A DNA stretch of 9,968 nucleotides from Treponema sp. GTDB taxonomy: Bacteria > Spirochaetota > Spirochaetia > Treponematales > Breznakiellaceae. Below, piece after piece: positions 1 to 7,521 of this stretch (position 1 is its first letter; each line of letters opens with the position of its first letter). The position numbers were made by a program, and so were the translations under genes. The DNA lies in NCBI GenBank assembly GCA_031288575.1, contig JAITRD010000173.1, positions 1 to 9,968 on the forward strand, written 5' to 3'. The notes beneath the pieces were generated by a model. It did not search any database. It was given only the letters and a program-made list of their open reading frames with translations, and was not told the DNA's origin.

Positions 1-101
1 CCCCCGGCCCGGGAGCATCCTGCCTGTTCAGTACCGGCCCTGTCGTGAACAATGTGATACCCCCTTTTACGATGGCGGTTTATTATGCACCGTCCCCGGA
101 T
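1..101. other. Window edge, no supported gene; possible 3' tail of an upstream gene
   Basis: No RNA gene or regulatory site is recognisable here. Two plus-strand frames are open from the window edge. One runs from base 3 to a TAA at 129-131 and encodes a 42-residue tail ending KLDPQDSV. The other runs from base 2 to a TAA at 104-106 and is cysteine-rich. The first looks more protein-like and could be the C-terminal end of a gene cut by the window, but its last residues would come from the inverted repeat that begins at 102. With this base composition, open frames of this length are expected by chance, so this is not called as a gene. Confidence 0.15.
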
Positions 102-283
102 ACTAAACTTGACCCACAAGATTCTGTGTAATTCCCACAGGGGAGGGGAAAATGCCGGGAAAAATGCTTGTAGAGTCCGCCTCCGCTATCTTCGATACGC
201 TCCGGCGGAGAATTCCAAATATTTTCCCCGGCCTTTCCCCCTCCCCTGTGGGTCTGCTCAAGCAAAGCGGGTCAAGTTTAGCC
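102..283. repeat. Large imperfect inverted repeat (MITE-like or structured intergenic element)
   Basis: The two halves of this roughly 182-bp stretch are reverse complements of each other over about 80 bases, with mismatches. The outer ends match over 13 bp: CTAAACTTGACCC at 103-115 against GGGTCAAGTTTAG at 269-281. The middle of each arm matches perfectly over 15 bp: CCCACAGGGGAGGGG at 134-148 against 238-252. This continues imperfectly to about 165 and 219, through GCCGGG-AAAA. An inner TCCGCC/GGCGGA pair leaves a central loop of about 25 bases around 180-204. Transcribed RNA would fold into a very long hairpin. No transposase is encoded, so if mobile it is non-autonomous. Its end sequence recurs at 325-347 and 7446-7484, which supports a dispersed repeat family. 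I do not recognise a named family. Confidence 0.75.
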
Positions 284-324
284 TGAAAGGGGATAAATGG
301 CTCCCGGGGTAATAAATTTACCGC

Positions 325-347
325 CTAAATTGTGGGTCAAGTTTAGC
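325..347. repeat. Small palindromic copy of the repeat end
   Basis: CTAAATTG at 325-332 and CAAGTTTAG at 338-346 form a near-palindrome allowing one inserted base. The segment 331-346 (TGTGGGTCAAGTTTAG) is the exact reverse complement of 103-118, the left end of the large inverted repeat, over 16 bp. It is in the same orientation as the right end at 269-281. It lies 37 bp upstream of the thpR start, so it may fall within that gene's promoter or leader. It could be a second element, or a solo end left by deletion. Confidence 0.6.
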
Positions 348-370
348 TTCGGACAAGCCTTGAGATAAAG

Positions 371-378
371 AGAAGGAA
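371..378 (+). promoter_or_regulatory. Ribosome binding site of thpR
   Basis: AGAAGGAA lies about six bases before the ATG at 384. It is a good Shine-Dalgarno match and supports this start; no better-placed start is seen nearby. Confidence 0.7.
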
Positions 379-383
379 TCTCC

Positions 384-953
384 ATGCGTGTTTTTGTCGC
401 CCTGAAACTGCCCCGGGAATTTCTCGCCTCCCTTGAGGAGACCTTAAGGCCCTTGCGGGAAAAACACCCCCTCTTCCGCTGGACCGGGGAAGAAAATTTT
501 CACATTACCCTGGCCTTTTTAGGGGAGCTTGAAAAATCCGGGGTATCCCTCCTGGAAAAAGCCGCGGAGAGGGCCGTTCAGGGCCTGGAAAGGATACCCA
601 TAAGCGGGGGAAAACTTTTTACCCTGCCCCGGGGAAAGGCCGCCAGGGTTCTTGCCCTGGATATCGGCGAGGGGAAGGAAAGCCTTTCCGCCCTGGCGGC
701 GGCTTTGGAAAAAGCCATGGACGCCCTGGGGCAAGAGGAGGGCTTTCCTTTAAGGCCCCCGGAAAAACGGCCCTTCCGGGCCCACATCACCCTGGCCCGG
801 CGGGGTTCTTCCCCCCTGTGCCTGCCCCGGGAAGAGGAAAACCCCCTCTCCCCCATCCGGGGAACCCTTAGGGAACTGGCAGTATTTAAGTCCGAACTTT
901 TCCGGGAGGGCCCCCGTTATAGCCCCCTCAGGGTATATTCTCTGGGGCCTTGA
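384..953 (+). CDS. thpR: RNA 2',3'-cyclic phosphodiesterase (ThpR/LigT, 2H superfamily)
   Basis: This 189-residue cytoplasmic protein belongs to the 2H phosphoesterase superfamily. Its best-known activity is hydrolysis of 2',3'-cyclic phosphate RNA ends to 2'-phosphate; E. coli LigT can also join tRNA halves in vitro with a 2'-5' bond. Both signature HxTx motifs are present: FHITLAFLGE, with His40 and Thr42, and AHITLAR, with His134 and Thr136. The N-terminus MRVFVALKLP is the usual first strand of the fold, and the length is typical. No signal peptide or membrane segment is visible. It begins after an SD-like AGAAGGA and ends in TGA 26 bp inside the convergent addA gene, so there is no room for a dedicated terminator between them. 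The physiological substrate is unknown for most members, and nothing in the neighbourhood points to one. Confidence 0.93.
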   Translation: MRVFVALKLPREFLASLEETLRPLREKHPLFRWTGEENFHITLAFLGELEKSGVSLLEKAAERAVQGLERIPISGGKLFTLPRGKAARVLALDIGEGKESLSALAAALEKAMDALGQEEGFPLRPPEKRPFRAHITLARRGSSPLCLPREEENPLSPIRGTLRELAVFKSELFREGPRYSPLRVYSLGP

Positions 954-3900
954 GGGCGGCCCTTACCAAGGCGTCGATGTCCAGGGCTTCCCATTTTCCC
1001 TCAAGGGGGTAAGCCCTTTTTGTGCGAAGGTAAAAGATCCAGGGGCAAACCTCCCTGCCGAATATGTCCTTAACGGCGCGGCTGTAAAGGGCTATCTGCC
1101 CCAGGTGGCGTTCGGGGACCTCGGCCTCGTCGGTTTTAAAATCGACAAGGTGCATTTTTCCCCCGGACTCAAAGAGCAGATCGACGGTCCCGGTGACGGC
1201 TATTCCCTCCCCCCCGGCCAGGCTCAGGAGGGGAAACTCCGACTCCCGGTATTCCGCCTCAAGACAGGCTTTACCGATGACGGAGGAGAAAAATCCCTCC
1301 GCGCTTTCCCGGGCAAGGGAAAGAACCGCCTCCTCATCCTCCAGCTTTGCCAGGATCCGGGGGGGAATTTCGGGGGGCCGCTTTTTTATCCGCCCTTCCA
1401 GGATGCTGTGGACCAGGGTGCCGAATTCCTCCGGGGCCAGTCCCGCCTTGTCAAGAACGTTCCGTATCCGGTCCTTCCCCTTCTTCCGGGCCTCCGGGGA
1501 AGGGAGGAACTCCTCCCCGCGGAGGCTGCTGGCGTTGATGCTGTTTACCGCTGCCTGGGTTTGTAGAGATTCCGCCTTCCCGTAAAGGGCCTCCGCCTCC
1601 CGGATGCGTTCCCTGAGCGGGGCCCCCTCAAAGCCGGCCTTGCCGGACCCGGCGGCTCTTCCCGCTGTTTCCTTGGTTTCCCCGCTCCGCAGGAGCCGGT
1701 TTAGTTCTCCCCGGGAAAGAACCGGAATCCCTTCCAAAGCATAAAGGGCCTCCCCGGCTCCTTCCCGGCAGAGGACCGGCAGGAGCAGATCCAGAAAGAC
1801 CGCCGGAATTTGCTTTTCCTTTTTTGCCCTTTCCTGCCGTTTTGCCCAAAGCTCCCTAAGCCCCTCCCGAATTTCCCCGCAATCCCGGGGATTCTTTAAG
1901 GCCAGGGAAGCCGAGGCGGTAAGAAAAAGCTCGCTTTCCGCCCGGGTCATTCCCACATAGAGGAGGCGGCGCAATTCCGCGGCTTCCTGATACCCTTCTT
2001 CCTCCCGCCGGTTATTAAAAAAATAATTTCCGCTTTTATCGCCGGGCAATTCCTCAGCCTGGGGAAGATTGATGGTGAGCCCCCAGGTTTTGCTGTAATA
2101 AACCGCTTCGGCATTACGGGCGCCCCTTCCCCGGCCGCCGCACCCGTAAAGAAAAACCACGGGAAATTCCAGGCCCTTGCTTTTATGGATGGTCATAAGG
2201 CGTATCCCCTTTTCCCGCTCCACCGGAATATCAAGCTCAGCCTGTTCTTCCTGGGCCGCAAGATCGTCAAGGTAATCAAGAAATTCCGCCAGGGTTTTCC
2301 CCAAGGCGTCGCAGCGCCGGGCAAGCTCAAAAAAATAATCATAGAGTTCCCCGTAGATCAGCGCCCCGGGATTCACCAGGGTTTCGTAACGGTAGCCCCC
2401 CCGGTACCAGAGTTCGCTCACCAGTTCCGCCGAGGAAAGGCCCTGGGCTTCCTCCGCCAAGCCCCGGTAGAATTGCCCCGCCTGCCGGAATCGTTCCCGA
2501 TCATCCCCGGGGAGTTTTTCCTCCAGGGCGGCGTCAAAGGGGACGCCGCCGGGAGACAAAAGGCATATTGCCAGGGCATTATCGGAAAGCCGGGCAAAGG
2601 GGGAACGGATCACCGCCGCATAGGCATTATTGTCCCGGGGATAAACCAAAAGGCGGAGAAAGTTATACATATCGTTGATGGGGCCGTCGTTAAAAAGCTC
2701 CTTGGGATTTTCCGCGCCCCAGGGCAGGCCGAAATTTTTACAGTGCTTTTCCAGCAGGCTTTGATGGGTGCTTGAGCGCTGAAGCACCGCGAAATCGCCG
2801 TACCTGCAAGGCCGTTTCCCCCCCCCGTTTTTACGATCCGGGATCTCGTAACCCGAATCAACCATGGCCCGGATTTTGGCGGCGATAAAGGCCGCTTCCA
2901 GGTCGTACTTGGAAAGCCATTCGGGATCCTCCGCCTCAAGCAGCCGGTCCTGGTCCAAAAAACAGAAATGCACCGGGGGATTTTTTACCTCCTCCCCGCC
3001 GGGGGGGGAACCGAGCCGGACATACCTGGCCTCAAAGGGGGGAATGTCCCCGTCATCCTGGCAAAATACCCCCCCGGGGGGGTTCGCGGCGGGGGGATCC
3101 TCCGGAAGGAGGCCGCCGAAGATATAGTTAAAGGCGGCGATAAGCCCCGGCCGGGAACGGTAATTGTACCCCAGGTTGACGGTGTTTCCCAGGGCGGAAC
3201 TGTCCCCCAGGCTGCGGAAAACCGAAACATCGGCCCCCCGGAAACGGTAGATCGACTGTTTTTCATCCCCCACAAAAAACATCCGGTCCGGGGAGAGTTC
3301 TCCGGCGCCGGGCAGCCCCGGTTCATTCCGTTCCGGCCCTTCCGCAAGGAGAAAAATCAAATCCCGCTGGAGGCTGTTATTATCCTGAAACTCATCGATC
3401 ATGATGGCGTCAATGCCCTGCTTATACATTCCCCGGATGTCCGGATAGCGGGAAAGGGCGTCCAGGGCAAGAACCGCCACGTCGTGAAAGGTGAGCAAAC
3501 CCATTTCCCGCTTTGTCCGGTTAAATTGGCTTTGAAATTCCTCAATGAGGGGAAAGACCGCCGCGGTAATATCCGCCTGGAGGGCAAAATTCGCGATGCT
3601 TTGAAGTTCCGGGTAAAGATCCCGAAGATGACGGTGATATTCCCGGATAAGTTCCATTCCCCGGGCGTTCCAGGGAATCTTGAGGGCCTTCAGGGCTTCT
3701 AAAAACTGGAAATAAACCGTCATCCGCCGGCGGAGGACCGGCTCCTCCTCGCCGGCCGGGGCAGGGGGAACCGGAAAGCCGTTTTTTTTCAGGAAGGGCC
3801 GGATGTCCGGAATTTCCGGGAGGGGCCGCTCCAGGAGGGCCCGGAGTTTTTTATAACTTTCGGCGGCGGTATTCCTTACTTCCCCCAGCTCCCGTTTTAT

Positions 3901-4530
3901 CTCCCCGGCTAAATAGGCGGCGGCGTAGGTTTTTGCTTCCCACTGCTCCAGGATCTCCTTTCCCTGCCGGTCCCGGAAGTCTTTGAAATTCAAGGGGGAA
4001 CTTATGGGGCTGTATTCAAGCATGGTTTTGGCGAAGAGTTCCTCCGCCACGGTTTTGATCCGCCTGTCCGCCAGCAGCACCTGTAAAGCCGGGTTTTCCC
4101 GGTGGTCCAGCACAAAGGGGAGGGCCCTTTCCAGGGCCAGTTCCCGGATTCTCCCGTTGTCGATGACAAAATCCGGGGCAATGCCAAAACGGGGGGCGGC
4201 ATCCCGGACTATGCCGGCGCAAAAGGAATCCAGGGTGGTAATCCGGGCCTTGTGAAAATCCCGGATCGCCGCGGCGGCCTGGGGATTGTCTTCCTGGGCG
4301 GCAAGAACCTCATAGATGCGGCTGTACATTTCGGTTACCGCCTTGTTCGTAAAGGTGAGGGTGAGGATCCGGTCTACTTTAAACATCCTCTCCATAACCA
4401 GCCAGGCATAGCGGGCGGCAAGGACGCTGGTTTTCCCCGATCCGGCCCCGGCGGTAACCACCACGTTACGGACCGCCTTGACCGCGGCCCGCTGATCCGG
4501 GTCCAAATTTTTTATTCCCCTAATCTCCAC
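928..4530 (-). CDS. addA: ATP-dependent helicase/nuclease subunit A (AddA, RecB-like)
   Basis: AddA is the motor and one nuclease of the AddAB complex, which unwinds and resects double-strand DNA ends for RecA. Positions here use a 1200-residue protein. All UvrD/SF1 helicase motifs are present: Walker A AGAGSGKT at 27-34; motif Ia TLTFTNKAVTEM near 57-68; Walker B IDEFQD near 378-383; motif III GDEKQSIYRFRGAD near 421-434; LGYNYRS near 453-459; motif V with TIHKSKGLEFP near 780-790; and motif VI LLYVGMTRAE near 856-865. An INASSL linker precedes a C-terminal PD-(D/E)XK nuclease with His1041, Asp1117, Asp1130-Phe-Lys1132, Gln1145 and Tyr1149, so it looks active. The preferred start is a GTG at 4530-4528, behind a strong AGGGAGGAG; it overlaps addB by 11 bp. 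The frame stays open to an upstream GTG at 4587, but that one has no SD and would add 19 residues unlike the family. The coding strand carries a G9 run and a C8 run. RecB is the alternative name, but the AddB partner favours AddA. Confidence 0.93.
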   Translation of the reverse strand: MEIRGIKNLDPDQRAAVKAVRNVVVTAGAGSGKTSVLAARYAWLVMERMFKVDRILTLTFTNKAVTEMYSRIYEVLAAQEDNPQAAAAIRDFHKARITTLDSFCAGIVRDAAPRFGIAPDFVIDNGRIRELALERALPFVLDHRENPALQVLLADRRIKTVAEELFAKTMLEYSPISSPLNFKDFRDRQGKEILEQWEAKTYAAAYLAGEIKRELGEVRNTAAESYKKLRALLERPLPEIPDIRPFLKKNGFPVPPAPAGEEEPVLRRRMTVYFQFLEALKALKIPWNARGMELIREYHRHLRDLYPELQSIANFALQADITAAVFPLIEEFQSQFNRTKREMGLLTFHDVAVLALDALSRYPDIRGMYKQGIDAIMIDEFQDNNSLQRDLIFLLAEGPERNEPGLPGAGELSPDRMFFVGDEKQSIYRFRGADVSVFRSLGDSSALGNTVNLGYNYRSRPGLIAAFNYIFGGLLPEDPPAANPPGGVFCQDDGDIPPFEARYVRLGSPPGGEEVKNPPVHFCFLDQDRLLEAEDPEWLSKYDLEAAFIAAKIRAMVDSGYEIPDRKNGGGKRPCRYGDFAVLQRSSTHQSLLEKHCKNFGLPWGAENPKELFNDGPINDMYNFLRLLVYPRDNNAYAAVIRSPFARLSDNALAICLLSPGGVPFDAALEEKLPGDDRERFRQAGQFYRGLAEEAQGLSSAELVSELWYRGGYRYETLVNPGALIYGELYDYFFELARRCDALGKTLAEFLDYLDDLAAQEEQAELDIPVEREKGIRLMTIHKSKGLEFPVVFLYGCGGRGRGARNAEAVYYSKTWGLTINLPQAEELPGDKSGNYFFNNRREEEGYQEAAELRRLLYVGMTRAESELFLTASASLALKNPRDCGEIREGLRELWAKRQERAKKEKQIPAVFLDLLLPVLCREGAGEALYALEGIPVLSRGELNRLLRSGETKETAGRAAGSGKAGFEGAPLRERIREAEALYGKAESLQTQAAVNSINASSLRGEEFLPSPEARKKGKDRIRNVLDKAGLAPEEFGTLVHSILEGRIKKRPPEIPPRILAKLEDEEAVLSLARESAEGFFSSVIGKACLEAEYRESEFPLLSLAGGEGIAVTGTVDLLFESGGKMHLVDFKTDEAEVPERHLGQIALYSRAVKDIFGREVCPWIFYLRTKRAYPLEGKWEALDIDALVRAALKAPENIP

Positions 4531-7408
4531 GGGCTTCTCCTCCCTGAGAAATGGCAAAGGTAGTGCGGCAAATGTTTTTGTAATCACAGGCGGCGCAGGT
4601 CTTTTTCAGGGGCATCCGGTTCAGGGAAAAATCCTGGGTTTCCAGGGCGCCGCGGAAGGCCGCGATATACCCTTCCAGGGCGTCCAGGGTAGGCTGATAG
4701 TCCTCCCGGGAGAGGGGCCCCCTTTTGCCGGGGAAATCTCCCACCACCGGGGTTATTTCCCGGTTCAGGATGCTCATAAAAACCGCTCCCCCCACCGGCG
4801 TTTCCCCTCCCCGGCTTTCCTCGTAAAGTTTGACATATAGGGGAATCTGGAAATCAGCGAGGGCGGAGGCTTCGGATAAGACCGAGTCCCCCTTGGCCGG
4901 GGTTTTTCCGGTTTTATAGTCGATGATCACCGGCTCTCCATCGGGGGAGCAGGACACCCGGTCGATAACGCCCTTTAAAAGGAGGCCCTCCCGGAAAACC
5001 TCAAGGAAGGCCTCAAGGTCCAGCACGGCATAACCGGAAAAGTATTTTGCCTCGGCATTCAATAAACCGAAGATCCTCCCTTCAATATTTTTTGCCTGGG
5101 CCCCCACCAGAGGAGCGGCCAGGGGCCCCTTAAAGGCGCGCTCCCTTTGAAGCGTTTCCCGAGTAGAGGAGCGGGTCCAGTCCCGGTAAACCGCCAAATG
5201 TTCGGGATTAAAAAAACCCTCCTCCTCCCGGATCCGGGTAAAAAGTTTCTGTAATATCCTGTGATAGAGGAGCCCCCGGGAAGCGTCATCCAAAAGCTGG
5301 GCCTCCAGAGAAAATTCCCGGATAACAAAAATTTTTTTATAGAGCCAGAAAAGGGAACAGGTAAAAAAATCATTAAGGTCCGTGGCGGAAACCTTGAGGT
5401 TAGATTCCTTTTCCCCCCCCTCAATTTCCCGTTTTTCCCATTGCACCGCCCTTAAGCGGTCAAATACCGGCTGGAAGGCCCCGCCGGAAAAGGAGCCCCG
5501 GGGTTTTGTCAAATTAAAGGCCCCTTCCCGGGGCGCCAGGTTTTTAAAACGGTCAAAGCCTTCCTTTTGCACTGAAAAGAGCCGGCCCGGGAAAGCAGGG
5601 GCCCCCTCCCCTCCCGGTCTCCCCGCAAAGAGCCACCAGTTTTTTTCCCCGGCAAAATAATCTTCCCCCCGGGAGAAGTCCTCCCCTTTTACAAAGGACT
5701 TTGAAAAAAAACTGTGGGGGACGGTCCATCCTGAAAAGGTCCGATCCGAAGCGCTTATCCAAAGACCCCTCTCCCCGGGGATCCCGTAGGCGCGGAAAAA
5801 AGAGGCCGAAGCGTCGGTATCCCCTTCGGTAACCTTCAATCTTTCCCGTTTATCCTGGCGGAGAAACTTTAAGGGCTGATAGAGAACCGTGGCGGAGGAC
5901 TGGCTTGCGTTTAACACAAAATGGCAGCTAAAGGGGGCGGCGGCGGCCACCCGGTATTGAAAAAGATTGACCCCCCCCTCATACCTTTTGGGGACATACT
6001 GTTTTTCTTGCAGCAGGGAAATAAAAAATTGCAGGGGTGAAGGGGGCAAAAGCGGGGAATTTTCCCCGGTAAGGTCCAACTCCCGTTCTATCTGAATCAG
6101 GGCGGAAAGCTCCTCCACGCAACGGCCCAGGACAGCGTCGCTTTCGGCGGAACAGCGCTCCCGGGAGAAAAAACTTCTTGCCCCGGCGGCAGGGTTCTCA
6201 AATTCGGCGCGGTTCCCCCGCAAGGAAAAATAGACGCCCCGCAGGGCGGTAAAGCTGCGGCAGACGCTGAAGGCAAAAAGCCTCTGTTTCAGGGTTTGGT
6301 AGTAACGCTGCAGTTCCCTCTCCCGGGCAGAGGCGGAGAGCTTAAAGGCCTCCTCCCAGGCATCTTTTTTTTCGCCCCCCTCCAGGTAACCGGAAACGCA
6401 GTTATTCTCAATGCCGAAAAGGATAAGCTCCTCGTTTTTTTGGGGATAACGCCAGGGCAGGGAGGTATTTAAAATCAGGGCTTTGAGGCTTGAGAAAGAA
6501 AAGTTATTTGCCACCGCGTCGTTAACCAGGGAAAAAAGCCGTCCCGCCCCGTATTCCCCCAGAGGTTTCCCGAATCTGCGGTGCAGGGGGATATTATAAA
6601 GGGCAAATTCCCGCAAAAGATAGGGCTCAATCTCTTTTAATTCCGGTACGCTTAGGGCCATTTCCTCAAAAGGAATATGATCTTCCTCATGGAGCCGGCG
6701 GATCTCCAGGACGGCGCTCCGTAACTCCGCCCGAACCGTGTCAAAACGGCGGAGCGGCGGAATTTCTCCTTCCTTTTCCATGGGGATCCATTGGTACCTC
6801 TCCCCCGCGGTTTTCAGGAAGGGTTCGTATTCGGCAAAATCCTCGATAAGTTCGGGGTAAAAAATAAAATACCGCGCCCCCCCCTCCTCCCGGGAGGGAA
6901 GTTCCCAGGAAGGCTCGAAGAAACGGTGCTTTTCCAGAAAAGCCCGGTACTCTCTTTCCAGGAGCAAAAGATCCCGGTCCTCCCGGTCAAGTTTAAGGCC
7001 GCTTTTTTCCATCCGGCTTTTCCAATACCCCAGGGAGGGGAGAATTTTCGTCAGGGCCGGGGCAAAAACCGCCCCTTCCCCGGCATATTCCGGGGGAATA
7101 AGGGACTGAAAGGGAAGCCCCTCCCCTCCCGGTCCGGCATTCCGGGCCAGGGCGTTTTGGTCGATAAGGGACCGGATAAAGAGCCTGCGCAGCACCTGGG
7201 ATACGGGCCGCTTATCCAAAAAGGCGGCGCTTATGGCCCGTTCCTTAAAGCGGTCCCAGGCCAGAAAGCGGTTCAGCGCCACCGAACGGACTCCGGTAAA
7301 ATCACAGGCCCTGCGGGCCCATCCTGAGGAAGCCGCCTCCGAGGGAAACACGAAACAGCTTTCCTGTTTGCGTATTTCCCGCTGGATGAGCGCCCTGATA
7401 ACATTCAT
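4520..7408 (-). CDS. addB: AddB-like subunit: PD-(D/E)XK nuclease with Fe-S cysteines and a degenerate helicase fold
   Basis: This 962-residue protein is the probable partner of AddA, which follows it in the usual addB-addA order. The C-terminal third is a RecB-type nuclease: GLLYH with His716, Asp816 in GVIDR, Asp830-Tyr-Lys832 in IIDYKTGK, and Gln854/Tyr858. It is bracketed by four cysteines in the AddB iron-sulfur pattern: Cys684 in DFFTCSLFWLYKK, then Cys938-x2-Cys941-x5-Cys947. A VSATDL linker precedes the first cysteine. The N-terminal 680 residues resemble the UvrD-like fold of AddB, for example the stretch around ALSVPELKEIEPYLLREF, but show no Walker A GxxGxGKT or DExx motif. ATP hydrolysis is therefore likely left to AddA, and this half may serve DNA or Chi binding (inference). 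At 962 residues it is shorter than the roughly 1150 of Firmicute AddB. The ATG at 7408 has no clear SD, only a TATAAC six bases upstream, but the frame has no better start. The coding strand holds three G8 runs. Assignment to a spirochaete-type AddB is from context plus motifs. Confidence 0.85.
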   Translation of the reverse strand: MNVIRALIQREIRKQESCFVFPSEAASSGWARRACDFTGVRSVALNRFLAWDRFKERAISAAFLDKRPVSQVLRRLFIRSLIDQNALARNAGPGGEGLPFQSLIPPEYAGEGAVFAPALTKILPSLGYWKSRMEKSGLKLDREDRDLLLLEREYRAFLEKHRFFEPSWELPSREEGGARYFIFYPELIEDFAEYEPFLKTAGERYQWIPMEKEGEIPPLRRFDTVRAELRSAVLEIRRLHEEDHIPFEEMALSVPELKEIEPYLLREFALYNIPLHRRFGKPLGEYGAGRLFSLVNDAVANNFSFSSLKALILNTSLPWRYPQKNEELILFGIENNCVSGYLEGGEKKDAWEEAFKLSASARERELQRYYQTLKQRLFAFSVCRSFTALRGVYFSLRGNRAEFENPAAGARSFFSRERCSAESDAVLGRCVEELSALIQIERELDLTGENSPLLPPSPLQFFISLLQEKQYVPKRYEGGVNLFQYRVAAAAPFSCHFVLNASQSSATVLYQPLKFLRQDKRERLKVTEGDTDASASFFRAYGIPGERGLWISASDRTFSGWTVPHSFFSKSFVKGEDFSRGEDYFAGEKNWWLFAGRPGGEGAPAFPGRLFSVQKEGFDRFKNLAPREGAFNLTKPRGSFSGGAFQPVFDRLRAVQWEKREIEGGEKESNLKVSATDLNDFFTCSLFWLYKKIFVIREFSLEAQLLDDASRGLLYHRILQKLFTRIREEEGFFNPEHLAVYRDWTRSSTRETLQRERAFKGPLAAPLVGAQAKNIEGRIFGLLNAEAKYFSGYAVLDLEAFLEVFREGLLLKGVIDRVSCSPDGEPVIIDYKTGKTPAKGDSVLSEASALADFQIPLYVKLYEESRGGETPVGGAVFMSILNREITPVVGDFPGKRGPLSREDYQPTLDALEGYIAAFRGALETQDFSLNRMPLKKTCAACDYKNICRTTFAISQGGEARGD
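4531..4545 (-). promoter_or_regulatory. Ribosome binding site that decides the addA start
   Basis: Read on the minus strand, AGGGAGGAG is followed by AAGCCC and then GTG at 4530. This is the strongest Shine-Dalgarno match near either candidate start. It lies inside the last codons of addB, so terminating ribosomes could reinitiate on addA. The GTG at 4587 is preceded by GACCTGCGCCGCCT, which has no comparable match. Confidence 0.7.
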
Positions 7409-7445
7409 GGAATAGTTATACCATAACCGCTTCCGGTATCACAGT

Positions 7446-7484
7446 ACTAAATTTGGCCCGCTTTTCTTGAGCAGGCAAGTTTAG
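7446..7484. repeat. Second copy of the CTAAAYTTG/CAAGTTTAG repeat
   Basis: CTAAATTTG at 7447-7455 and CAAGTTTAG at 7476-7484 are inverted with one mismatch, enclosing 20 bases. The left 30 bases match the reverse complement of 253-282, the right end of the large element, with five mismatches; both share a CCCGCTTT core and CTTGAGCAG. It sits 38 bp upstream of the addB start, between that gene and the rest of the divergent region. It looks like a short or internally deleted member of the same family. Confidence 0.6.
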
Positions 7485-7502
7485 GGCATATATCCCGGGC
7501 AA

Positions 7503-7521
7503 GGCTCCTGCATTTACTTTT
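7503..7521 (+). repeat. Left arm of a perfect 19-bp inverted repeat
   Basis: GGCTCCTGCATTTACTTTT here is the exact reverse complement of 7727-7745. The arms are 205 bp apart. The GCATTTACTTTT part appears a third time at 7765-7776, and the preceding TATCCCGGG is also shared with 7750-7758, so the sequence exists as both a direct and an inverted repeat in this gap. Confidence 0.75.

Noticed and set aside
3..131. Possible C-terminal tail of a gene entering from the left
   Set aside because: It has only 42 codons and no homology I recognise, a second frame is open over the same bases, and its end lies in the repeat. It is noted as an edge region only.
85..312. Plus-strand open frame of 75 codons across the left-edge repeat
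   Set aside because: Most of it is the inverted repeat, a similar frame exists on the opposite strand for the same reason of symmetry, and there is no SD or protein feature.
102..347. CRISPR-like spaced repeats
   Set aside because: The repeated unit appears in opposite orientations with unequal spacing and no cas genes, which fits inverted-repeat elements rather than an array.
2968..3702. Plus-strand open frame of 244 codons inside addA
   Set aside because: It is antisense to the conserved helicase motif III and IV region of addA and shows no recognisable domain.
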